A stretch of DNA of 64,000 nucleotides from Casuarius casuarius (Eukaryota; Chordata; Aves; Casuariiformes; Casuariidae): positions 563,804-627,803 of the forward strand of contig PTFA01000311.1 of the NCBI GenBank assembly GCA_003342895.1, written 5' to 3'. Shown here in pieces: positions 1-12,915 of the stretch. Position 1 is the first letter of the stretch. The number at the start of each line of letters is the position of its first letter. Both the position numbers and the translations under genes were made by a program. A model generated the notes under the pieces. That model saw nothing but the letters and a program-made list of their open reading frames with translations, was not told the DNA's origin and searched no databases.

Positions 1-3000
1 TGCATTAAAAAAAACCACTATTGGTTTAGGTAATAGAATCTTCAGCACTAAATTTAAGTGTATTCCCCATAGAAATCATTTGCTTTCACTGTACTGAAGG
101 AAAAACAAAAGCATCAAACCCATTTATTGCCAAGAGTGTTTGCGATCTCCAAGGACGCTTGTCTTTTTTTATTAGTGATTTTCAAACTCTGTCAAAGACT
201 ACAGCTTCCCTTTGGTGTTCTTTGGTAAATTATACGTTATTTTTCTTTTCAGAAAATTCAGAATATTTTCATAGATGTTAAAACATTTCATATCCATATG
301 AAATTATGTGAGCAATAAAGCTGGTCAAAGAACATAAAGAGACTGGGTAAACGAATATTATGTAATCCCTATTGATGGGGGAAGAACAGTGGATTTTTAA
401 AATCTGAATTTTATTTTATATATTTCATCTGTGCACGTCATGTGAGACCTCCTGAATACAGCCTCAAATGAAGTACTTGCATTATAACTCACTTATGCAA
501 AATTATGAAAACATCAGGCTATATACCTCTTTTCATTGATTTACTTGTTTTTTATTTAAAATTTTTTACTGAGAGCACATCAGTCTGTCTATAAGCCCTG
601 CTGCATACTGAGCACATGCAAGTGTAATTTTCTAGGATATGGTATAATCTTCGTAATACTGACAGGTTTTTTTTGTTATGTTATGTTTTATTATTATTTA
701 CATTCAGATAAGTGTATTTTGTCTTATGGTAGCAAACGGTTTGTTCTGCAACCATTTGTCTTTTAATTGAAATATTCACAGCAAACTAATAATAACCACC
801 CCAATGAGGCAATAAACCCAACACAAATGAAAGGAAGGAGGCAGTTGCAGTCCTTCCTTTTGCCTTTCAGTGAGCCTGTAACTGCCATTGGGCAGTGCTT
901 CTCTTCAACTGGCTGGCTGAGAAGGCAACTCAACATCTACATGGCCTTTGAAGTGTGATGGCATCTGCAGAGCCTGCTTGGAGACCAAAGCCCTAGACCA
1001 AAGTTCTAGGAGAAAAGCATAGCAGAAAAACAAAGAGAACACTATCCCCAAAGAACAGGGAGCCTTTAATATGTTCTGTGAATTATATGGATGCAAGAAA
1101 TCTCCCATAGCATGAGAGATTTGAAAGCAACAGATGCTGTTGCAGGATACCCATACTACCTACAGTGAAAACCATTAAATATTACAGTTAGTTAATTCAC
1201 ATTGTGTCAGGCCTGTAAATATTTTAGTGACTACCTGTGCGCAGGTGTCCAATTTTGACAATATTTCCATTAGTTTCTGTTGATGAAACCCAGCGCATGG
1301 GCCCAAAGGAGACAGCGGCCATCAGAGGAGGCTGGTTATTGTGGCAGGGAAAAGCTATTACAACAGCTGATTCCCAACACAGTGGGAAAATATGTGTCCA
1401 TACTTAGACAGGGAGCAGAGGGGTAACAGCTTGTAGCTCTGCTCATGTTTGCCTGTTACATTTTTGAATCTCAAGCTTTTACAGGCTATGCCTACACTGC
1501 TTTTTAGGGCCCTCTCAAGAGCTGCCCCAATTGTAGAGGCCCAGGCTGGGTGGGATTTCTCTATATCGATGCTAGATTCTTGGGGCATCTCTAGGACACC
1601 CACATACATCTACTTGACATTCAGGACTGGCTGCCCCTGGGATGTCACCTACCCCGTACACCTTTGGTGCCTACCCTAACAAGATACATCAGGTAGTCAT
1701 AATATCCCTCCAGTGTCTGAAATGGGCTGATGTCCAGACCCACTATATAACCACTCATCAGATTTGGACTGTGCACAGTATTCTACCCAAGATGTTACCA
1801 GAAGGGTAAAGGAAGAAAGTTAAAAAACTAGTAGGAATACTGACAGGGAAGACCAAATCATCTTCCATGCCATGCCACAATGCTTGATACCAGATTTGGG
1901 GCCAGAAATGTTTGAGCCAGAACTGATGATCAAGGGTTGCTGATATACAGTAAATATCAGCTACCCCATCTATGCATATAAAGCCTGTGTATTTTGAATC
2001 TCTTTTTGATCGTTTCTTTGCATATGCTGGTACTTTCTTCTGGTCTCACAAACTGAACAATAGTTTGAGAATAACCACCTCCCATGCTGTCAGTAGTTTG
2101 CCACACCTGCTGAGTGCATATGGCCCGACAGCCATAAAGCAAACATGTTCTTCAACTTTGTGGTCATCTCTTGGTGGGTTTGGGCAGCTCAGGATTTGTT
2201 GGTGCTGCCTTCAAGATTACTTTCACATCATAGTGGATGACATCCATGGACAGTCACTCTGGAAGCCTATCTTCTAGATCAGCTCTGACTTTGTGTATGC
2301 AGTTAGCTAGCATGTTTTCATATATGTATGCATTTGTAAATACAGTATTCAGTATTCATATATGATCATCATGATTCCATTTGCCTTTGTTCTGCCTCCA
2401 GAAAAAAAAAAAAATTGTTGGTGGTTTCCCAAGGCTTGTTAAAGCCTGGCTGTCAGATTCACCTGCACATAATACTAAGCATCTTGCATTCTCTTAAAAT
2501 TGTTAACCGATGGCTGGATTTTTTATAGCAACAGGATGATTGACTGCATTTGAGAGAGGGAGGCAGAAGCTAATGTGAAGCTGCCATTTCACTTGTTGGC
2601 TGTCATAATGCCTAGACATAAGAACTGAGACCCCAGAGGTTATCTTTCCTTGTGCCTGTTGCAGAGAACGCTAAATAACGAGCAAAAAAAGAAGAGGAGC
2701 AAAAATGCAAAGATAAATTAGACTAGGGGAAAAACCAAGAGGGAAAACAGGTGAGAGAGCAGGAAAGGAGTGGAGAAGGCAAATAGCAGTGTCAAGTTGT
2801 TAAAATACAAAACAAAATGACACAAAACAAAGACTTGTGGTGTAAAGCATGTGCATAAAGGTTCTGAATTAAGTTTTCCAGACCAATGTACGTTTAGCTT
2901 TTTTTAAATGTTGGTTGCTCAACTTTGAAACCCTTGTGCTTGATGTTTAACCTTACCTTTCTTTTAATCTTTGTAGAATGCATACCATATAAACTCAATG

Positions 3001-4270
3001 CTAGCCAGCAAAAGTCTTAGCCAGATCCTGAACTGAACACTTCTGCAGTTCTGAATGATCCCCTCATTAATGTAGACTCTAGTTCAAGATGGTGATCTGT
3101 ATGACTGATGCTTAGGTAATTAAATAAAAAGATGGAATAGGTTGATTATAGCATTATCCGGGGACCTGAAATACAGGCTAAGTGCTTGCTGACTTGGTCC
3201 ATCTTTTGGCTAAGGAAAATGCAGGTTTTTCAATAGAATACAATGAAGTATAAAAACAAATGTCTTCTTTTGGCTTTTCATGGAGAAGAGAAACTCATTT
3301 GTTTCATTTTGCAAATAATACTATCTCAGTTGTTGTAATAGTAATACTAGTAATGGAACCAAACTTTTATCATTAAAACATAGTTTCTTTCTTTGAAAAT
3401 ATCTCTCTTCTTTTCAGCATTTATCTTTCAGCAGCTGTCTATTATCCAGTCACAACGTTCAATTTCATTGACATTATCTCCTAAATTGAATCATAAATGT
3501 GGGAGAGATCTGTAATATAACAGGCAAATTGGGTGTTACTCTGAATGAAGTGGAATTTCAGTTCCTGTCTTTGCCGACTGTTTTATTCATCAAAAAGAAA
3601 ATGCAGATCACGTACAAATGCAGATCATTTTTCTTGTGAAAGGTACTGAGCATCACATGTTTCTATGATCACCTGAATACTCTTTGTTTGGGACAATTCA
3701 TTCCCACTCCTATTTGCACCAGACTGCTTAGCAGCCTTACTTCATCCCTACTTTGTTTGAACTCAGTACAGTTCAAATCGTATGGTTGTGGTGGTAGCAT
3801 AGCTATAGCCCAAAATCACAGTGTCTTGTAGAGTTTATCCTTGGTTCATACCGAACCCAGCGCTTTGGCAGGGGAGCACTGAGCATCTGAACTATGTTTT
3901 GTGACTCAGACTCCACCAAGAAAGATAATCATTATCTATCTGTTTATCGTGGCTCAGATACTTAAATTAAGGAACACTATAGCCCATGAACTTGTGAACA
4001 CGTTATAGAATGCTTTACAGTTCCTCATTATGTTCCTAATGATATTATGCAAATATCTCTCTTTTTGGTGTTAGAACCATCTCCATGGTTTTCTTCATTC
4101 CTTGCCAAAGCTAATCTCGTGAGCACAGAGACACGTGCTTGGAGTCACATAGTATTATTCTTTCATTAGGCCCTTGGATAAGCTGCCATTTGATTGGAAG
4201 ATTCTGGTGAGTGAATGTTGATTTTTGGACAGCTATAAGACTATTGTCATCTGAGTCACTGGATATGGCT
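1..4270. other. AT-rich noncoding DNA, no gene seen
   Basis: I see no gene, structural RNA or nameable repeat here. All open frames are short (101 codons at most, at 1972-2277) and show no domain, signal peptide or codon pattern that I recognise. The sequence is AT-rich and low in CpG, as expected for intergenic or intronic vertebrate DNA. Short A and T runs are scattered through it. Confidence 0.75.
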
Positions 4271-4274
4271 GATA

Positions 4275-4308
4275 TGTCCTTATTTTCTAGCTGTCCTTAT
4301 TTTCTAGC
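4275..4308. repeat. Perfect 2 x 17-bp tandem duplication
   Basis: The 17-base unit TGTCCTTATTTTCTAGC occurs twice head to tail without a mismatch (4275-4291 and 4292-4308). Identical copies suggest a recent slippage or repair duplication. No larger array exists around it. Confidence 0.95.
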
Positions 4309-7300
4309 TAAAGGCTATATACTTTGCTCATGAACTAGGGGAGTTTCTTCAGAGCACAGCACAAAGTCAAAATTTGCCTTGTTCTTTCTACTCTTTAGCT
4401 TCTGCTTGTTAATAGCATCATAAAACAAACATACTCAGTACAAGAAGTAAGGGACATGAAAGGGAGCTTGGAGGAATCAAGTTCAAAATAAGCAAAAGGG
4501 GATGATCAACACAATAGAGTAGATCTGTGTAACTCTTTGCCAGAGGATCTTACAAATGCAAAAATTTTACAAGGGCAGGGAGAATGGACATGTTCATGGA
4601 GGAGACACCTACTGAGGTTTATCAAATACAAAGACACCCTAAGCAGCTTAGCAAATCTCTGATGGGATGATACAGATGAGAGAGTAATCAGGGCGAGCAT
4701 CATATATGTTTGTCCTCTCTTTCCTCTCTGTCTGCTCATGGCCACTGTTGGAGACATGGTACTGAACTACATGACTCTTTGGTTTACCCACTATGGCTAT
4801 TAATATCTTCATATATTCCTAGGTAATAATTAATTACCACTTCTAATAGTCAAAATTCAGTTATCAGCATGATAACTACAGACAAGGGTTTCCCTTTAAA
4901 GCTCTTCATTCCTTTCACGTAATGCCTTCAGAAGGTCACTACAAAACTCTTCCTTATGTATAGTTATGTTCCTTATTCCTAATGTCACTACACAAGTCTT
5001 GAGGTAGGTCTCTGTATTTGCCACTGTGCTTGCAAGTGGTATGATGCTCCCTGCTGTTTTATGCACTCAGAGTGAAATGTAAAAGGAAATCTGGGTGCAC
5101 AGCATTTACCTGCTTCTGAGGAGAAAGTGAATAAGGAATGAGGCTGTTTCCTTTGTTATGCCATTCCCAGAAGTCCCTTTTAACAGCTGAGCTAGGAGTA
5201 AACACATTATAGAAATTATACAACTGCAAAACTAATTCGTAAAGAAATTAAAATTATTTTGTTCTGGGGAGAGGTACAGCTGAGATCTGTAAGACTTGCC
5301 TCCTTGGAAATGAAGACACAGCAAGCGCTGAATAACACATGCTGACCAGAGATTTTCACCAGGTTGAATGGTGTCATTAAAGAGGTCAGATAGGGGAAAT
5401 ATTGTGGGTGGAACACTATTTTTGATGTTTCAGTGGAACACTGAATTTTAGTCTAGGCTCTTGAATATAATTTCTACACACATGCATATATAAACTATAA
5501 GCTGGATATGAAAAGTAATTCAACTAAAGATATACCAAAACTTACTAACTTGAACATAAAGAACTACTGTGTGCCAAAATGGCTAGTGAGAAGCCATACT
5601 TATGAAAAATATTAACTTTCAGGTAGAATAGGAAGCTGTTAATTTTTTAATATATTTTTATAAAGAGAAATACTGGATAATCTGTAACATACACTGACTC
5701 TCTTTCTCTTGTTTTGCCCAAGAAAGCCTCTTTGGCTAAGGAGCCCATCAGGCCGGAGACACCAACCTGCAGATGTATGGCTATGACGTGCCTTGTCCTC
5801 TTATATGTTACAAAGCGCACGTCTTCACAAGGACAAATAACAAGGTAAATATGCTCCAGGGCATCTCTCAACCTCCATTTTAAATGCAACCTTCTCTTCT
5901 GCCATGGGAGCTACTCAGGGAAAGCTAGGAGGCAGGAGGTATGTGAAAGTGGAGCACAGATTTTTTTTTTTTTTTCCCCCTGCAAAAGAAAGCAGAAGCT
6001 GTGTGTAGTTATTATGGCTCCTCTGTGCTCAAGTTACAGCTCCTGTTTTCTCACAGTCCATACTCCAGGAACTGACTTGCAGCACTCTCTAGTGAAGGAT
6101 CTCCACAGCTAGCATCACTCCCTTCAGCAAGCGCTGTAAAATAATCTCCTCCTCCAAAGCCTGAGAGTTCCCACATCCCCTTGTGAGTGGATTTGCTGAC
6201 ATAGTTAAGCAGGTGAGATGGGTAAAGGACCAACACTGGGAAATTTTTTTAGGTTTTTGTGAGGCACCAGGTTTAGGATAAGAATGTTCTGTCTGGGGTG
6301 AATGTCATTTTCTTTAGCTTTTTTCAAAACGGTCCCTGGCCTTTCTTTAAAATGGAGCATCTCCAGTTTGCAATCAGATTGGCAGGTGGAAAAAAAATGC
6401 TCTTTTTATTACAAATAAAAACATATCTGCTTTGTATTATCTTCAGTTCCAGTCTAGGCCCAGACGCTGCTGGTGCTTAACATTGCATCCACAAGAGAAT
6501 AGAGAAATTTTTTTGAGTCAAAGAGGTATAGCTGCAATTTAATACCACTATTCAGCAAGGCCAACTGTACCAAAAATCCAAACATGCTTTCCAGTCTGAA
6601 AAACAGAAGTAGGACACTGTAGTATTAAAGCAGCACCTCAGAATTAAAGGAGCTTTGCTCTTATTTAGCTGGTCTGCACAAACTGGCTTAACACTGACAT
6701 GTTTTGAAGCTGACTAAGGTCTCATACATGGAGATGGAATTGCTCCTGCTCAGAGCTCATTGTAGGCTTGGGGCTTCTGTTATTGCATTTGTAGACATAT
6801 TGGCTCCAGGCCTGTTCACATGGGTGGTAAAATGCGTAAAGATTTCAGTAAGAGCAGGATCAGACCATCTGTAAAAGCTAGACAGCTAAAAGGAAAACAA
6901 CCCCCCCCCAAAAAAAGGCAGAAGTTATACCATGCGAAGTGTCAATAAAAAATACAAAACAATGATTTGTTTTCAACATAAACATTTCATCACATCCTTT
7001 TTGAACACCAGTCATTGTGACAGTCCCTGAGAATGTAAATGATGACATGACAGAGGTGCTCTAATCCTTCCGGCTTGTGTTGCTGTACTTTTCAAGCAAA
7101 AAAACCCTCCTCAAAACCTTTAATCAAAACAAAACTCCACTATCCCAACATATGCTACCAATGCTTTCTAAAAATGGCCATTCAGCAAGCTAGGTCCCAT
7201 ACCATGACTTCAAATTAAACCACATGTTCATTTATAAAATGAAAAACTTCTGTGATGAATGAGCCTTGGAGATGGAAATCATGATTTCCAACATGAGTTT

Positions 7301-8320
7301 CTCTAGGGGAAAACTTGGGATAATCTGTATGCCCATCATACAACTCACTGGACACCTACAATACCGCACTGTAAATTCTGGCTTCCTCATAAAGGTCCTC
7401 TGTTTTGCAAAGAAGGGCTCAGTATGTGGACTGATGGCTTGATTTTTTTTTCCATTTTGACATTTGTTAAAAACGAGCTACAACATAATCAGTCACAGAA
7501 ACTTTGTGGGCATTGTGTGGAAAATCACTGGCATTCCCAGCCTCACCATGGTGCAGACTAACCATGCCTGTGAGGGAATATGGTGGAAACTGGTGCTTTT
7601 GTGGTAAAGGACACAAACAAAATTTCACACAGCTTAAAGATGAAACTTTTACTATATTTGTCTCTCTAACAAATAGTAATAATAAAACCGATGCAGAATT
7701 ACAGGGTGGGAGGGGACACACGTAAATCAACAAACAGGAATTTAAATGGTACATTAGCTTGCTTTCCATGGCTCACTTTAAAAGCATACCTCAAGGTCCA
7801 TGGAAGTTAAGGGAAGAACATTTCTCCTTCTATCACCTTGATTTCAGTGGGATTTGAGTCAGGGCCAAATCCACGAACCTCGGTGGTCTTGTCCTGTTTC
7901 ATTCCTGCCATTCCCAAATAAATATGTGGGCAGTCCTGCCTCAGTAGGGTGATTGGGTCCATACGATGCTAAGCCAAGCTACCTTAGCCCCACTCTGCTT
8001 GGTGCTGGCCTGGAGGCTATCACAAAATTCATGGCTCATTTCAGCAGAGGAGGTGGTAAGAGAGGTAGCGTTAACCACATTAACATGTCAGGTAATGTGA
8101 ACCACAGCAGGCTTAAAGCTACAAGCCAGTGGCAGTTCAAAGTGCCAGCTACACTACTGGCTTTGTGTGCAATTGTGGGGCTGGCTGCTTGTTGCCTGGA
8201 GTGAAGGTGTATTCTGATACAAATGCACTCTAACTCTCCTTATTCAGCATAGAGGGAGCATAGCCACCTAACTTAATGATGGGAAGTCTATTCCCAGACT
8301 CAGAAAATGGAACATAGTGT
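4309..8320. other. AT-rich noncoding DNA, no gene seen
   Basis: No gene or nameable element is visible. There are homopolymer runs at 5961-5975 (T) and 6901-6916 (C then A). The block at 7838-7866 contains a TTGATTTCAGTGGG-type string followed by a CAGGGCC string. This resembles the degenerate ancient-repeat motif listed elsewhere in this table, but it is too short to call. The longest frame (100 codons, 7467-7769 minus) has no recognisable features. Confidence 0.7.
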
Positions 8321-8324
8321 TGCA

Positions 8325-8356
8325 ACACTTGGTGTAACAGTTTGGATTTGGCCCTT
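8325..8356. repeat. Shard of ancient amniote-type repeat (ACAC..GTGTAAC..GGCCC motif)
   Basis: The string runs ACACTTGGTGTAACAG, then GGATTTGGCCC. The same order (a CACT/GTGTAA core, a GA-rich spacer, GGATTT or GAATCAG, then GGCCC) recurs at 19421-19460 and 60261-60304. I know this order from old interspersed repeats that are common in reptile and bird genomes, but I cannot name the family with certainty. It is very degraded and only some 30 bases are recognisable. Confidence 0.4.
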
Positions 8357-8831
8357 CATTTCTACATTATCAACAATGCTGACGTCTTTATGAATGTGAC
8401 TAGTAATAATAGTTCTTAAAAAGCACTTTATGCATTTTAGGTTGTCTACAAACACCCAAGCAATGCTACAGGAATGAAAATTACTATTCAGTAATGCTGA
8501 GTGATAGGATTTTTATTTTTCACAAAAATGAAGCAAAGAAAAAGAAAGAGAAGAATAAAAGGATCTTTTTTAACTATTCAGAGAAGGTGGAAGTGGACTT
8601 TGGGGAGCTGCTGAGGTCTTTCTCTCCTTATGTTTTCTTTCTCCAAGTTAAACTCATCTAGCAGTGAGAAGGTGGGAAATGAGGAAGTGGGATGTCTCTG
8701 GAAGATAGCCATGCTATGATGAAAGCCTCCAGTGCACAGATGCCCTAGGGATGTGGACCGCTTTTTGTTAGCATTCTCCCAGGCCCTCTAGCCGAGCATA
8801 ATTCCATCCTGGGACCCACTGACACCCCTTA

Positions 8832-8859
8832 CCCCCACACACATGCACACGCACACACC
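8832..8859. repeat. Short imperfect CA microsatellite
   Basis: A C run passes into interrupted (CA)n with TG and CG interruptions. The tract is about 28 bases, with no adjacent structure of note. Confidence 0.85.
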
Positions 8860-11800
8860 GACTCTGTAACACCAGTCAAGCTCTGGAAAGAAAAACAAGA
8901 TGTCAGAGAGCAAAGGTAGGAGGTCAACTGAGGTCAAGTAGTGCTGAGCAGATCTGGGCTGGACTTCACAGGGTGATTCGGAGCACAGGACTTAAGCAGT
9001 GTCTGAGATAACACTAATACTGAAGAAGTTTGGCATCACTTGGTATTGCCTACAGTTATATTTTTCACAGGACAGTGGTATGAAGATAATGCATATACAG
9101 GCTGAAGGATAGGCCAAAAGTACTGTACAACACAAGCAGAACAAACACTTACACTTTCTGATCTACCGTGCATCTTACAAAGGTTATTCTATGCAGTTGG
9201 GGGCCATCTTTAATAGTGATAGTAAATTCACTTTTCATGATAACCACTCCCCATTTCATAGCACACTGTGATATCCTTACAGAATATTATCCATAGCCTC
9301 ATGAAAAAAATGAATTGCTTATGTCATTGCTGTATGCTACAAATTAGAAAGGTGGTGCAAAATATCATGACCTTAATGCTTTTCACCTCTCACAAGCTGC
9401 TCACTGAGATTTCAAATGCTCTGGTTTGGGAGCCTTCTTGTAGCACACCCTCTGAATTTCTTACAGGTATGGCCGGCAGAGTGTTGGACTTTTTTATTGC
9501 TTAGATGAAACTTTCTACCGTCTCTAAATTTCCTTAGCCTCAGGGTTGCTCTAATTTCCAGCTGGCTGCTCATGACCTCAAAGGCCTGTTCTTGTTGTTG
9601 GGTTTTGTTGGAGACAGTACATCCACACCCTGTACTTCAGACTGAGAGCTTGGGTGGCTTAGGAATTAATGTGACGGCTCTGTAATGTACGTAGATTACT
9701 CAGCCTTCATAAAATATAGGGTAATCATGCTATACCACACTGTTCTGTGAGGATAAAATCTTGAGCATTTCTCTAAAGCAGACGCTCTGCTGCTGTGGCC
9801 CTCAGGCTAGGAAGGTAGGCAGAAAACAGCAGAAACATTGCTAGTGCTGAATGCTGACCTCTGCAAGTTGTTTACTGACTGACTGAGAATAGAGCATAGC
9901 AGTAGGAAACAGATTTGTTTTTTAAAATCAGAAAGTGATCCCGTGGCAAGCCTATGTGACCCCTCCACAAGGTGAAGTTTCCTCACTCCGAGTCACGTGG
10001 CTCCACAGGTTCATAACAGACCGCAGCTGACTCATTGTCTGGGAATTTGGAGTAGACACGGCCTTTGTAAAAAGCAGTGCTAAAAACTTGCTGTACAAGA
10101 TAAACAAGGAAAACATGTTACTTGGCACAAATATGGTTCAGATGTTGACCATTGTGTTCTCTTGGAGTTAATCATCGTGGGCCAGGCTGACGTTTGCTGT
10201 GAAAGATGTACTGTAGCCACTTGCTTAATGCTAAGGAAGCAGGTGCAGCAAAAGCTCATTGTTATAATGGTGTTTTGTAAATTGAGAAACTTGATTTTTT
10301 TTTTCCCCTCAGGGGAGCAAGGGTGAAGCTGGACAATGTGCAGGTGGTACAACTGCAGGTGGGGAGGGCAGCAGCAAGCGTGTGTGACCACCTCACCTAG
10401 ACACCCCACATTTCTCCTTACGCAGCCTGTCTCTCAGCACTGTCCTTGAGGCTGACCTTGATTACCTCTGGAGGGAAGGGCCTTCTGCTGAGGCAGGTCA
10501 CCTGTTTCTGACAGCTTGGGGCAACCATTACAATGATTAGCCCTTTCTCCAATTACAGGTTAACCAGCTGGGGAATATCTTGAAAGTTACTCTTAGAAGA
10601 CACTCAGAAGGAGCAAGCCTCATGTGCTCTCTGGGCAATAAGTCAGTCACAAGGCAGGCTCTCTGCAGCCACGGTAGCAGGAGTTGTGCTCTTTGCAGAA
10701 GTTGCATATGTACACCTGTCATCAGGTAAAGCCTAGCATCCTGATATCTGGGTATCCTGACCTGGGAGACAGACTTCTGGTTTTGTTTCTCCTCCTCCTC
10801 CCCCTCCCCTTTTATTCCTCACCCCTTTCACACAGCTGCAGTTTCTCAGTTGGGTAAATAATTACAGTCAACTGATTAGACCCAAGTTTCTTGTTTGCTT
10901 TTTCTTGCAGTGCTGTTTGTATGAGGGGGCTTGTCAACAGAAGACCTTCCGCTTGTAGGTCAGTGCTTCTGATCCAGGTCCATAGGGGCTGAAGGTGATG
11001 ACAATCTGATAGCTGTTCTTTGGCCTACCTGAAATAGGTATGTTTGCATTTCATTCTAATTTCTAAGGGACAGATGGGTGTGTTATATTAATTGTTGCTG
11101 CCTCTGCTAACCTGGCTGGCAATAGCAAAGTCATACAGGGCTGAACTAGTCAGAGGAGGAATCACAGAAGAATAAAAGGGCAGGACTGAGGTAGATGTTG
11201 TAACAGTTCTGATATACATGATACTGATAAGTAGTTCAGATCCTATTGGGCGATTATAAGAAGGGCTTCATTCCCCGAAGCTGTTGGTCTCACAATTCTG
11301 TGGAATTGTAATCTTTTAAGGTGGAGAAAAGAACAAAAGAACACAGCAGTGAGATAGCTTTTAAGTCTTTAGATGGATTTTTAACACTTATTTCAGTAAT
11401 TTGCTACTCAGTCTTCTTTGTCCTTGCTTCCTTGACATGCAAGATAATAAAGTGAGTGTGCCTATGCATATATATATGTATAAAAAAACCCTATTTATTT
11501 ATTTTAGAGGAAGTTCATGAAAACTGAACACATGCATAACTAGAGAAAAAAGGTTTGTATTGACTTCAAAAACTTTTGGGATTAGGATTATGAAGATACT
11601 ACATTTGAGGGGTAACTCCATTTGACAACTCTCCTCACAATAGGTCACAAAAAGGCAGAGATATAAAGAAAGCATTTATTTTGACCCAAGTCATTTACAT
11701 AAGACTCTAATCTCTGTGGCTAAAAAAAGTGTCACAAAAGTGTGGGATAGTGCACTGCCATAAGAGATGAGACAGAAGTGGCAGAGAAGAAAGTGATAAA

Positions 11801-12780
11801 ATTATGAATAATCATGAAAACTATGAATATCATTGTTCAGGACTGGCAGGCAATGGTATCCTCAAAAAAAATTGTATTGAGCAATCCTGCAGGATTTTAC
11901 TGTTGTCTTTAATGGAAGAGAGCATGGATCTTTTTCTGCCTAATTACTTGTACTGGCCCAGGTGTCTCTGCTCCCAGTTCACATCTCTTTTTAGAGTATT
12001 TATTTGACTGCAAGTTCTTCAGAGACCTTTAGGTGGTCCCTGAAGTGAATGATAAGGATGGCCTCCTCATACCTACCAGGCCTTCAGATCTATTGCCTGT
12101 TGAGTAATACAGACAACTCGATTAAGGATTTGGAAATCAAGGCAAAGCTTTGTCATGTGAAACACTAAACCTTGTCATGCGTAACAGCCTTAGTGATTGC
12201 AAAGCTAAAATGTTACAGCCTTTTAAGGAGCTCTACACTACTTGATGTCTGAATGCAAGAGAGTGAAACTAGTCATCTCAGTGAAAGTAAAGTTGTTTCT
12301 CTATTTTTCTCTATTTGTTATTTATTAAGAAGTTTCAGGGATATAAGCTCTGAAGATACAACAGATACTAGATGCTATACAAGAACAAAATGCTTTGTAG
12401 ATTCTTGTGTCCATTTTAAATATTGAATTATCTGGAAGACTTAGAGTTGGACTAAGATCCCCACTGTGGCAGGGACAGCAAAAACATGGAGCACAGAAGC
12501 ACCAAATTTGGCAGTATTTCATGTGGTTAATTGGAACATGAAAAAGGGTAAGTTTTCTGTTAAATCAAGATACTGACTTGCGAAGTGCCAGCATCTCCAG
12601 CCAATTTAACCACTATGTGGATGCTTTGGAGTCCTTCAGGATATGACCCTTTACAAACAGTTCTTCTGGTACTTTTTCTGTGCAGAGTGAAAGTTAATAG
12701 CTTCATTTTCCAGTAGTGGACTCTCCTCTTTGCAGTCCATGTAGACTGAAGAGTCTAAATTAAGACAAACTCAAAAGTCC
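8860..12780. other. Noncoding DNA, no gene seen
   Basis: I see no gene. A pyrimidine-rich tract lies at 10788-10830. The 109-codon minus-strand frame at 10080-10409 is cysteine- and histidine-rich but has no spaced zinc-binding pattern, and I regard it as chance. Short (TA) tracts occur near 11468-11480. Confidence 0.7.
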
Positions 12781-12784
12781 CAGA

Positions 12785-12915
12785 TGAGGCTTGTTCACTG
12801 AAGTAAGTTAAACTAGCCTTTCGGTTTCAATGCAAAGCCATTAGGTAATTGGAATTTTATTGGAAAGTGTCCCAAGTTTAATTAAAGAGATGGTGAGCCT
12901 TATTAGCTGGTTAGG
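12785..12915. promoter_or_regulatory. Candidate conserved noncoding element
   Basis: This is a non-repetitive, AT-rich stretch with closely spaced homeodomain-like cores: TTAGGTAATTGG near 12840, then TTTAATTAAAG and TTATTAGCTGG. It has no simple repeat or transposon signature. This composition is common in vertebrate enhancer-type elements. Conservation cannot be seen from one sequence, so the call is inference only. Confidence 0.25.

Noticed and set aside
8400..8520. MIR/L2-like tail (AAAGCACTTTATGCATTTTA)
   Set aside because: A single short match to a low-complexity tail with no core beside it.
10080..10409. 109-codon Cys/His-rich minus-strand frame
   Set aside because: The Cys and His residues do not have zinc-finger or other metal-binding spacing. 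No homologue comes to mind.
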